The position numbers and the translations under genes are program-made. The notes beneath the pieces were generated by a model. It did not search any database, was not told where the DNA came from, and saw nothing but the letters and a program-made list of their open reading frames with translations. Source: Ixodes scapularis (lineage: Eukaryota; Arthropoda; Arachnida; Ixodida; Ixodidae). Taken from it: a stretch of DNA of 64,000 nucleotides. The DNA lies in NCBI RefSeq assembly GCF_016920785.2, contig NW_024609880.1, positions 51,546,296 to 51,610,295 on the forward strand, read 5' to 3'. Shown here in pieces: positions 12,301 to 20,500 of this stretch (position 1 is its first letter; the number at the start of each line of letters is the position of its first letter).

Positions 12301-15300
12301 CTCGTCATGCTTACATAATGCTGGGTACCCCATTAACAAAAAAGGACAGAAGCGAAGGCGTGATATGCTGTTTGCATCGGAATATGGGGTTCTAAATTGT
12401 CTTATAGGGCTATGCATACTCAAGTTTTTGGGCCTGGGGGAAATTATATTGATCCCCGTGTGTACCAGATAGCCTAATTCTTTGCCACCTCCATAACACC
12501 GGTGGCAAAATAAAAACACCGAAAAAAAAATACAACCAACAGGTAGTCGAACCGGGAAAACCTACTTCTAGTTTCATTGTGCCATTCTTCTCTTACATGC
12601 CAAAGTTTTATATTTTTAAATATTTAGGTTTGTTGCGACTTTTTTTTTTCTTTTTAGAGGAACATGGGCTGTACATCGTCAAACCTCTGGTTTTTCTCGT
12701 ACTGCGTGAAGAAGGAGCAGTCTTTGACCGAGGTGAATATTGCGTAGGCTTAAGGCCGACCGACGTTTTTTACAAAAGTCTAAAAAAGAAAAAAAGAAAA
12801 GCACTCGGACTGAAGAAAGCGCATGCGATTCATCGTGGAAAACTACAGCAGTACCCGCCGGATGGACTGTCTGAGACCGCTTGCGGCCTGCAAGGTCCTT
12901 ATTTTTTTATTTTGTTTAATAAAATTGTTCCATCAAGGCTTCTTTGCAACATACAATACAAACATTTCATGCTCCTATGCACGGCGCACTAAACAAACCT
13001 TTTTCGCTTCCTTCCTGGAATATATGCACTTACATACGTTGGTCTTTGAGTCAGAATGCACATATCGCTCGACGTACAGCATACAACGAACAATAGATTC
13101 ATATTAGTATTACTGCACTCCAGCGAACCTAGTCAGTTGCTTAAAATGACGGTTGAAAACCTCCCGGAACACTCGCTCCGACCAATCGTCCGGTGAACGA
13201 ATCATCCTATGACGAATGTTCCGCTGTGACGAATAGTCCTTTTACCAGATGTCCCATGGCCAATCGGCATGTGACGAATTGTCCTTATCCCGAATTTCCC
13301 AGCCACCAGAGAATACCCTCGTGACCTGAATACTTACAAAAAAAAAAAGAAAAAAAAAATTCCCGTTACGAAGAGAAGCAGGAAACCAAATAAGGGGTCT
13401 TTTTTTTGAAAGAAAAAGTAGACTCGCGGACAGTTCAGTGTTCAGAGTTTAGTTGAAACAAAATAGTAGTTAATATTTTTTTGTACGGGAAACTTGGGTT
13501 TTTTCTCGGAAAGGAATTGGCTTCAATTAGGAGTTTTCCTGTTTTTCCCAAATTCAATAAAACAATTTTGGGTTTATCGGTTTTCAGAGAAAGCACGGAA
13601 CCCTATGCAAGGACAGAGTGACCGCCGCTTTACAGAGCGTTCGGGTATCGGACCGGTCAAACTAAACACGGTGAAGGGAATCGGGTACATGAGTCATAAC
13701 ATGAATGAAACATGATCATAATCAAAGTGGCGAACCGGAGCCGAACAGTTATATCTTGGTGAACCGGAGAGATTTCATTTTAGAGCCGCTTCGCAACGTG
13801 TCGAACAGTGATGAGCCGATCAACAAAGTCTAGCTACGGTTACTGACAGCTTCAGGAACGCAAGGCATGCCGAACCCAGCGCCCACCTCATTATCGGTCA
13901 GCAGCCAATCAGATTGCGACATTCGCCGATAAGAACGCCGAACAACCAATCAGACTGCAAGGAACATAATGAGCCACGCCCTTCGTTCCTTGAGCTATCG
14001 GTTGCTATGCGGAACGCAAGTTCGTCTGCTTATTTTGCGGGGGGGGGGGGGGGGGGGGGGTGACGTCAGAAAGACGCTGAGCTCTGATTGGCTCCGATTG
14101 AAGGATAGTAGGTAGACCTGAAAGCAAGCTGCCCTGAGGTCTAGCCACTATCCTTCAATGAGAGCCAATCAGAGTTGGGCCTTCTGACGTCAACACAACC
14201 GCTGCAAATAAAGCAGACGAACTCGCGTTCTGCATAGAGCTGCCCGCAACATTTTTTTCTACCGAATATGACTTACCTTGCGCAACTTCCCGGTGGAAAA
14301 CGCGGGGCTAACAGCAGGCCGAATCCTCCTCCAGCGTTCCACGGTGGCGAGGCTCATCATGTTGTTCAGAATATCATCGTTAAAAGTAAGGAGCTGTTAA
14401 AAATATGCATCCAAAAATTTCATTGAAAATGATTGCAGCGGTAATATTTCACGGAGAAGGGGAACAAGGGGGACAAAGGACAAATACATATCTCCAAACA
14501 CAACTAGGTGACTGGTGCGCAACCGACAAAACCCGCCTGATCCAGTTATCGAACCAGAAACCTCTCTATTTTCAGTGGAGCACTCTACCAACTGAACTAA
14601 CCAGGAGTTAGACGTCAGTAGAGCAAACGGGTTTCATCAGCTGCCACCAGTCTAACATCAACAAGGGTGAACGGCCTGCATTTCTAGGTTATAATGAGAA
14701 TGCAATCAATGCAAAGGTGCAAGCGAGCTGGACAAGAATGACAATAATAATTCCTGGAGGAGGTGAACAAGGGAGACAGAGCACAAACACATGTCTCCAA
14801 ATACAGCTAGGTGACCGGTCCGCTACCGAAAAAATTCATATGGTTCTGATATCGAACCAGGGACCTCTCAATTTCCAATGGAGGTACTAACACGTAGTTC
14901 CAACCCGCTATGGGGAGTAGTGTAAGCTGCTTGATTCCCGCTTATCCACCTCCCCCTTCTTCTCCGCGCGGCACAAAGTGAATGGTCGCTTGCGCGCTAT
15001 AAATCATCGTTGTCTCAAAAAAAAAAAAAAAAATATTGTAAATTGAAACGATCGATTTCGTTTCCAATTCCTCTTTTAATTTAAACGTATTTTTGTAGGT
15101 CTTGACAGTTAGTTGATTGTTTGTTTTTTCGCTCCAGACTGCAGTTGGGAAAGTTAAAACTTTAAATTGTCTCACACTAAAAGTCTACTACTCCATTTCT
15201 CTTGAGGTCCGACAGCATTGATGGAAGAAGAGCGTGTTGGTGCGGGTCAGGATTGAAGAAATAATAAACATGTAGGACAAATATGACGCAACCGCAACTT

Positions 15301-15809
15301 TCAACTAACAACGGACATATGGAAATTCCAAAAGCGAGCAACCCATTAAAGGCGGGAAAATCGAGGAAAGAAAAAGTAACTAAGAAGAGAGGAAGGAGGG
15401 AAGAAACAAATAGATAAAATGCAAATTTCAGGCCGACGAAGTCATCTCAGATTTGAGAAATTGAATTTGCTTTTTCAAAACTGGTTGAATTTCTCATATC
15501 AAGAGATACTAGAACTGAGAACAACAATTACTGTTACGGAAAAAGAGGGAACAGGTTTGGCACTTACTCGTCTGTTGGCGAGATGAGAAAAATCTTTGAC
15601 GAGCACCTGCTTCACAATCTCCGGATCAGACACAATAAGGGTCGGCGACGAACCTTCGAAAGCGCTGTAACCAGTATTCTCGCGGGTAATTAAGATACGT
15701 TGAGAGGGAAGAGGGTGGGTATACATCTTTGCATTTTGGACGGGTGTAATACCTACCCGAAGAGCTTTCCATACTTTCTCTGGTTTCGAAGGTCCAACTC
15801 GTGAATGGG
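3256..15809 (-). CDS. cytochrome P450 gene, CYP3 clan; nine exons visible, both ends missing
   Basis: A heme-thiolate monooxygenase, expected in the endoplasmic reticulum membrane, oxidising small lipophilic substrates with NADPH-P450 reductase. Nine exons (15809-15757, 15664-15568, 14393-14277, 9665-9577, 7584-7439, 7368-7241, 7047-6903, 6734-6574, 3347-3256) join in one frame to about 342 codons, against roughly 500 for the family. Visible motifs are C-helix WxxxR (exon 3), I-helix AGFETTS (exon 8) and K-helix ETLR (exon 9). Order, phases and conserved blocks fit arthropod CYP3-clan enzymes. The N-terminal anchor and proline hinge were not found upstream. The PERF and heme-cysteine exons are presumably left of base 1. 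No internal stop is seen. Introns reach about 4.6 kb and are full of mobile DNA. Function beyond P450 cannot be assigned. Confidence 0.9.
3348..3950. other. intron with small AT-rich hairpins
   Basis: Non-coding. It contains a short perfect hairpin near 3518-3550 (CATATACGAGTTGTG / AACTCGTATATG) and otherwise nothing recognised. Confidence 0.35.
3990..4640. repeat. large foldback holding two inverted tRNA-like SINE heads
   Basis: The left arm carries a tRNA-Ser-like head on the plus strand (A-box-like GTGGCCGAATAATTATC at ~4070, B-box-like GAGGTTCGATAC at ~4114). The right arm carries the same head on the minus strand (GGTATCGAACCTC at ~4531, GAATGGTTAGCGTGC read in reverse). Between them a ~70-nt inverted repeat (4253-4402) contains AGAAGGTAGGGCGA and its complement. 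Degenerate left boxes suggest only the right copy could ever have been a good pol III template. Confidence 0.65.
5140..6470. repeat. ~1.3-kb foldback with long inverted arms
   Basis: Bases 5225-5600 and the reverse complement of 6015-6365 share long blocks, such as GCCATCTTGCATGT with ACATGCAAGATGGCC and GCCAAGAAAGCTTTGATCA with GCCAAGGAAGCTTTGATCA. The arms are diverged. The spacer holds a 23-G run at 5829-5851. Frames of 60-134 codons here are shadows of the repeat. Confidence 0.7.
6574..6734 (-). CDS. P450 exon: I-helix AGxET
   Basis: Acceptor ACTTTCAG, donor GTGAGT. It encodes LTQDEALSQCVLFFTAGFET then TSTTIAFAVYQLALCPDIQ. The AGFET segment is the oxygen-activating I-helix motif. It ends FAKH in phase 0. 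Confidence 0.95.
6903..7047 (-). CDS. P450 exon: HQDFLQLMVDAQ block, weak donor
   Basis: Acceptor ATTTCAG, then KHQDFLQLMVDAQESG and a linker ending GSEQKSETSFITK, typical of arthropod CYP3 proteins before the I-helix. The phase-compatible donor used here is GTTCGT at 6902-6897, weaker than the other donors. An earlier donor after AQES would also keep frame, so the 3' boundary is less certain than the rest. Confidence 0.8.
7241..7368 (-). CDS. P450 exon: F/G region
   Basis: Acceptor ATTTCAG, donor GTAAGT. It encodes a hydrophobic F/G-loop block (SNLFPSLFKVLSPKFFPTEI) then the helix ending IEKRKEANI. This part of the family is variable and shapes substrate access. Confidence 0.85.
7439..7584 (-). 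CDS. P450 exon: HYTLDVIGRCAFGTK block
   Basis: Acceptor TTGTTTAG, donor GTAAGT. It carries FFGHYTLDVIGRCAFGTKVD, the E-helix signature of CYP3-clan enzymes, and ends INPLLLVI. It starts with one base completing a Gln codon and ends with one base of an Ile codon, so phases agree with both neighbours. Confidence 0.93.
7600..8320. other. intron sequence with poly-G run
   Basis: Non-coding sequence between two P450 exons. It includes a 23-base G run at 8149-8171 and nothing else recognised. Confidence 0.4.
8320..9165. repeat. foldback with ~150-nt arms
   Basis: Left arm 8320-8480 and the reverse complement of 8990-9165 share TGGGAGAGACTG, CTGGCCGCTCTGCCTTGAGA and TTGCCTCCTCTTAATCCTC. The two arms make similar translated frames on opposite strands, which is why paired short ORFs appear. 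Not a gene. Confidence 0.75.
9577..9665 (-). CDS. P450 exon: D/E-helix region
   Basis: Acceptor CAATTGCAG, donor GTGAGT. It encodes MNGLIQDCAKLTCEHLHKAA then a short acidic stretch ending LDIK, and leaves two bases of the next codon. About 4.6 kb of intron, including a MULE, separates it from the C-helix exon. Confidence 0.85.
10364..13291 (+). mobile_element. Mutator-like (MULE) DNA transposon, nearly full length
   Basis: Long terminal inverted repeats of ~100 nt: 10385-10480 reads ATTCGTCACATGCC ... GGAACATTTGTCGAGGGATG, and the complement of 13190-13280 reads the same with scattered changes. Between them lies a decayed transposase on the plus strand. Long TIRs and a MULE-type transposase are typical of the superfamily. 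I did not find a convincing 9-bp target duplication. Confidence 0.75.
10730..12910 (+). pseudogene. MULE transposase remnant
   Basis: A DDE transposase that would cut and join the MULE ends. Conserved blocks survive in order across several frames: a His-rich end of a FLYWCH-like zinc finger (~10850-10910); the catalytic-domain start (11310-11450, LLHDSGDGYSARILIFATEN, then VDGTFEVTPPLFY); a continuation to ESDVYYSYF; FEIAAMNAVQNC (~11740); the C-terminal block RTINSVEAWHKGFQ (~12180); and KKEQSLTE (~12710). A TAG at 11457-11459 replaces the glutamine codon expected in FYQLYT, and there are several frame changes. It is non-functional, and no single reading frame exceeds about 70 codons of true match. 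Confidence 0.75.
13300..13840. other. no recognised feature
   Basis: Intronic AT-rich sequence right of the MULE, with poly-A tracts and a chance 73-codon frame. Confidence 0.35.
13842..14250. mobile_element. composite MITE (families A and B), copy 1
   Basis: Part A (13842-14004) has inverted ends TACTGACAGCTTCAGGAACG / CGTTCCTTGAGCTATCGGT. Part B (14005-14250) follows at once, with inverted ends ATGCGGAACGCAAGTTCGTC / GACGAACTCGCGTTCTGCAT and an inner inverted pair TGACGTCAGAAAGACGC / CTTCTGACGTCA. A 22-G run lies at 14039-14060. The same A-B junction recurs at 15890-16430. Confidence 0.7.
14277..14393 (-). CDS. P450 exon: C-helix WxxxR
   Basis: 39 codons between acceptor TTAACAG and donor GTAAGT. 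It contains ERWRRIRPAVSPAFSTGKL. Tryptophan and arginine of the WxxxR C-helix, which contact the heme propionate in the family, are present. Confidence 0.92.
14430..14740 (-). mobile_element. tRNA-derived SINE, copy 1
   Basis: On the minus strand it has an A box (TTAGTTCAGTTGGTAGAGTG) near 14600-14580 and a B box (GGTTCGATAACTGG) near 14555-14542, then the body GGTGACTGGTGCG and the shared arm CTCCAAACACAACTAGGT. It resembles the unit at 52320-52545 but lacks a matching inverted right arm. Confidence 0.75.
14740..14910 (-). mobile_element. tRNA-derived SINE, copy 2, degraded head
   Basis: Same family as the previous element, placed directly next to it. The B-box region (GGTTCGATATCAG) and the arm CTCCAAATACAGCTAGGTGA are recognisable, but the A box has decayed. 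Confidence 0.65.
15568..15664 (-). CDS. P450 exon: DPE..VKQVLVKDF block
   Basis: Acceptor TTACAG, donor GTAAGT. It contributes AFEGSSPTLIVSDPEIVKQV and the KDFSH motif, which are highly typical of CYP3-clan proteins. It completes the split glycine codon of the previous exon and ends in phase 0. Confidence 0.9.
15757..15809 (-). CDS. P450 exon (first visible)
   Basis: Follows a pyrimidine-rich acceptor ending CGCCCAG and ends before donor GTAGGT. It encodes PIHELDLRNQRKYGKLFG, the block before the first beta sheet in CYP3-clan enzymes. It starts in phase 0 and ends with two bases of a glycine codon, so an upstream anchor exon is required but was not found. Confidence 0.85.
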
Positions 15810-15889
15810 CTGGGCGCAGAACGGGAGGAGAGAAGGAAGGAATGTCAGAAAATGGTCACTGTGGTGTCATCTCGCCATAATGATTACGG

Positions 15890-16430
15890 GCCACTGACAG
15901 CTTCAGAAACGCAGGGCGTGACTTGATACGTTCACACTTCTTGCTTCGCGATTCGTTTTGCATTTTTATATTGACTGCAGATCCATGTAAGAAGATGACC
16001 TGGGGCCCTAAACTCGCCAGACAGAAAGTTGGTGCCGAAAGTTCGTGGAGCGCGCCGATTGAACGTCGGCGAAAAAAGCGCGAAGTCATCGTCGTGATTG
16101 GCCAATCGGCGCGCTCCGTCAACTGCGGATCAAAGCTTGTGTTTGACGAATTTAGAGGCCCAGAACTCACCACACCCTGAGTTTCTTAAACTGTCGGTGA
16201 CTATGCGGAGCGCAAGTTCGTCTGCTTCTTGCACAAGGGCTGCAATGCTGTCTGAACGCCAAGCTCTTATTGACCGATTGAAAAAAAAAAAATAGTGGGT
16301 AGATTTTGAGACATCTAGCATTGAGGTCTACCCAATCTCCCCCAGTCAAAGCCAATAAGAGCTCGGCGTCGTTCTGACGTTACCGCAACCCCTGCGGAAG
16401 AAGCAGACGACTTGCTCTCCACATTAGTTT
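15890..16430. mobile_element. composite MITE (families A and B), copy 2
   Basis: Part A (~15890-16202) has ends ACTGACAGCTTCAGAAACGC / CCTGAGTTTCTTAAACTGTC and an inner inverted pair AGCGCGCCGATTG / CCAATCGGCGCGCT. Part B (16203-16430) begins TATGCGGAGCGCAAGTTCGT and ends GAAGAAGCAGACGAC. The A-B order and junction are as at 13842-14250. It lies just outside the first visible P450 exon. Confidence 0.7.
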
Positions 16431-16824
16431 ATCCCTTACTTTCAGTACAAAAATGCTTCATCCACATTGCGAGGTAAAATCCTATTTTTCGTGTAAGGCT
16501 CGTCAATATATTAGACGCTAAGGAACGTCAGCTACCTGCGGTAAGTACTTATTTCGAACTTCTTCTGTTCACGTTCCGCCCATCGAAAAGTACTACGATA
16601 TAACCCAAGTAAGCATTTGATCTCACCACTCCGCCCGCCGTCCCCTTCCTCACGACAGTCCTCCGTCTGCTATGGTCAGCGTCACCATGGCAACGAAGCG
16701 TCTTCTTTATGGAGGAACACGCGAACGCGGTGTCTGAAGCCAGCAACGGCAGACGTACGTCAACTTCCGAATATCGCCTTCGAACGCGACAGCGGCGGCC
16801 AAATTCGGACGCGCCATTGGGGAG

Positions 16825-17454
16825 TGTCATGGTCGATTCACGAAAGAAGAAGAAAAAGCTGAGAGCTGCGCGAGGGGGGAGAAAAAAGAAAAAAGAAGTG
16901 GAAGAGATCGTCGAACGGTCGTCGGAGTGCAGCCATCGCGACGAACTGCCGGGCCTGGGCGCTTGGGTGCCATGACCCAAACCAGAACCAGTCAGCGAGT
17001 TGCGGGCTGAAGCAAGGCAACAGGAAGGCTGCCGGAGCTCAGTCGGTGAGAGGACACTAAGAAACCCGATCCCGAGATCCCTTCGCCGTGGCCAAAGCAT
17101 CCATCAGCGTGGTGCCGACCAGGTCCGGGTTAGCCCAGCGATCGCCATTGGGAATTTCGGCGTCCGGAATCCAGGCTCCCGTTACCATCATCGAGAACTT
17201 GGTAACCACGATCCAGAACCCGGCAACTACATCCGCAACCCCTTGAGCATCTTCCGCCAACGGAAAAGACCGGAACTCAAGTGAATATTGCCTTGTGTAC
17301 ATATCCCTCAATTCGGTTTATCTTCATGTTCCTTTTTTATTAGACACCCTTTTTCATTTTCTTCTCAATACAAATTGCCTGGATTCAATTGGGTCTCGTA
17401 TTCTTTTTCTTTACATAAATGATTATTTGAACGAGCCTTGCGTACCTCGTGACA
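16825..17454 (+). repeat. 5' LTR (630 bp)
   Basis: Begins TGTCATGGTCGATTC and ends GCGTACCTCGTGACA. It has the same length and the same short translations as the 3' LTR. It includes a purine-rich block (~16845-16900) and an AT-rich stretch with TTTTTATTAGACAC near 17334, possible promoter or polyadenylation context. Short open frames inside both LTRs are not genes. Confidence 0.95.
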
Positions 17455-17459
17455 AATAT

Positions 17460-17477
17460 TGGCGTCCGCGACAGGAC
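17460..17477 (+). other. primer-binding site, tRNA-Arg-like
   Basis: Five bases after the LTR comes TGGCGTCCGCGACAGGAC. The leading TGG pairs with a tRNA CCA tail. The rest resembles the tRNA-Arg primer site used by some insect gypsy elements, with a few mismatches by memory. The tRNA identity needs the organism's own tRNA set. Confidence 0.7.
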
Positions 17478-17546
17478 GAGACCTATTGAACTTGGGCAGC
17501 TTGTGTCTTACAAGTATTCCGTGAACTGGTCAGACGTCAGTAGAAA

Positions 17547-20500
17547 ATGGACTACAGAGAGATGCTTGACGTCGGAAAACAACTGGGGTTGCAGGGAGAG
17601 GGCCTGAGGAAATGGGTTGAAGAACAGCAAGCCCGAGAACGAAAAGAAAAGGACCTGGAGAGAGAGGAAAGAGCTGTCGAAAGAGTTGCCTTGAGAGAAA
17701 GGGCGGAGATTGAGGAACGAACACTTCAGCTTCGCATAAGATTAGCCGAGAGCGGAGCGTCTGCAACCGCGGTAACCGATTCGAATGGAAACGGTGGCGA
17801 GAGAGTTAGCTCGAATAGTCTTTGCCCTCGCAAGCTGATTCCCCCATTTGATGACCGGAGGGACGATCTCGATGCGTACCTTAAAAGATTCGAGTGCATT
17901 GCCCGCGGGGAGGAGTGGCCACTACTTAAATGGGCAACAGCACTGAGTATGTGTCTTACTGGGGAAGCACTCAAGGTGTATGGGAGACTATCGCCCCAGG
18001 ATTCTATGAACTATGAAGCGACTAAGAAAGCGCTTCTCGAGAGGTTTAGATTCACAACGGAGGGTTACCGGGAAAAGTTCCGAAAATCTAAGCCCGAGGA
18101 GGGAGAGACAGCTAGACAGTACGCAGCTCGGCTGCAGGGGTATTTCGACCGGTGGATGGAGGTCGGCGAGACTCCTGCTACCTATGAAGCCCTTCGGGAT
18201 AGGGTGCTGGAAGAGCAATTTATTTCGCAATGTCACGCGAGGGTAGCCACCTTCCTGAAGGAAAGGAATTGTCAGACGCTTGCGTCGATGGTGGAGACTG
18301 CGGATCGCTTTCTTGAAGCGCAGAAATTGAGAAGCCTTTCCTCTCTTGAGGACGACACGAAGACGAGCGCATTTTCACCAAGTAGAAATCACGGAGATCA
18401 GCCACCGCCTATGAGGCCAAAGTGTTTTTTGTGTGGGCGCGTAGGTCATAAGGCTCCACAGTGTCGAAGTGGATTCAGGCATAAAATTCCGTTTTGTACA
18501 ACATGCCAACGAGAGGGACATGAAACAAAAAGCTGTCCTCGAAAACGGCAAGATAAGCCGAGCGTCATGTGCTTTGTAGAACCCCCTCCTTTGCAGAAGG
18601 CGATGCCATATAACTTAGTGGAGGACTTAAACGCCGAGCAGAACGGCTACGAAGGAGAGATGGTGAACGTCGTGCAAGAAACCCAGGCGACTAGGGAGGT
18701 GGAAAATATGCCTGTTTTGAGCGGCCGATTGAACGGACAAGTGGTTAGCGTGCTACGTGACACCGGTAGCAACACGGTTATTACCCGACGCAGCTTGATA
18801 CCAGACTCCCAGCTCACTGGAAAAATGGGGATGGTATGCCTTGTGGATGGAACGATTTTAAGCTTGCCGGAAGCCAAGATAAGCCTACGCTCCCCATATT
18901 TTACGGGAGACTTGCTCGTAAAATGCATGGAAGCCCCCCTTTACGACGTAATTATCGGAAATGTTGAGGGAGCACGAGGGGCTGACAAACCAAGCTACGA
19001 ATGGGACACCGAGAGGAACCAAACGCCCGGAGGAGGAAAAGAATCCTCAAAAGAGAGGGAAGATGCGGTTCCGCACGCTGGTGAAATAGCAGCGGCGAAT
19101 AGAGTGAAAGCAACGAAGGCGACTCCAACTACTAGCAAAGAAACTAGAATTGACATCGACTCTACAGAACTCAAAAGGCGGCAGAAAGAAGATGACACCT
19201 TGGAGGCGTGCCGAACCAAAGTTGGGCAAGTGCAAAGCACGAAGGACGGTTCTAAAATCAGCTTTTATTTCTCTAAGGGAGTTTTATGCCGTCGCTATGA
19301 ACAGAAGGGTGGAAAGAGTTTCAAACAAGTGGTGGTACCAAAGACACTGCGAACCTACGTCCTCGAGATAGCACACGACAGTGCGTTGGCCGGACATCAG
19401 GGCATAAAACGAACTACTGACCGAGTGTTAGAAGCGTTTTACTGGCCAGGAATACAGGCCGATGTTAAGAGATTTGTGAAGTCATGTGATGCGTGCCAAA
19501 GGGCTGCACCGAAAGGAAGACTAAAGAAAGCGCCACTGGGCCGAATGCCCATTATTGACACCCCTTTCGAGAGGGTGGCCATAGACCTTATAGGTCCCCT
19601 CTCATCTACCTCAGAAAATGGAAATCGCTACATCCTGACGATGGTAGATTTTGCCACTAGGTACCCTGATGCCGTAGCGCTACCATCGTGCGATTCTCGC
19701 ACTGTCGCAGAAGGATTATTAGAGATTTTTTCTCGAGTAGGGCTGCCGAGGCAGATCTTGTCTGATCGAGGTGCTACCTTCACATATGGACTGATGCAGG
19801 AGCTGACACAGTTATTGTCTATCCAGAAATTGCATACTACACCTTATCATCCTATGTGCAACGGATTAGTAGAAAGATATAATGGCACCCTGCGACAAAT
19901 GCTCTCCAAGATGTGCCAGGAGAAGCCACGATCTTGGGATCGATACTTAGCGCCACTCCTATTCGCATACCGTGAAGTGCCGCAGGCCAGTCTGGGGTTT
20001 TCTCCGTTTGATTTAATCTACGGACGTCATGTTCGGGGACCGTTGACCCTGCTGAAGGAGATTTGGACGAGAGACGAGTTGGGAACTAATCTTAAGACGA
20101 CTTACCACTACGTGTTTGACCTGCGCAGTCGACTTGAGCGAACGCTAGAGCTTGCCCACCAAAGCTTATCCTCGGCAAGAAAGGACCAGAAGAAGTTGTA
20201 TGACAGAAGGACTGCAAGGAGGGCTCTGAAGGTAGGAGATCGCGCCCTACTCCTGATCCCGACGAAAAAGAACAAGCTTCTAATGCATTGGAAAGGCCCT
20301 TTCATCGTCGTGGGTAAAAGGAACGAGGTTGACTACGAGGTAGACCTTGGGCATACCACTAGAACATTCCACATAAATATGCTAAAGCGGTACGAGGAAC
20401 GTGAGACGACAAGTCAGACAAAGGAGCAAGTGTCCTCAATTTTAGCTGTAGAGGATACGTCGGCTGATCAGCAGCTTCCGTGTCTTGACCTGAGAAGTAA

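Noticed and set aside
16825..17454. Several open frames of 60-183 codons in the LTRs
   Set aside because: They recur identically in both LTRs, run on both strands, and are explained by the LTR sequence itself.
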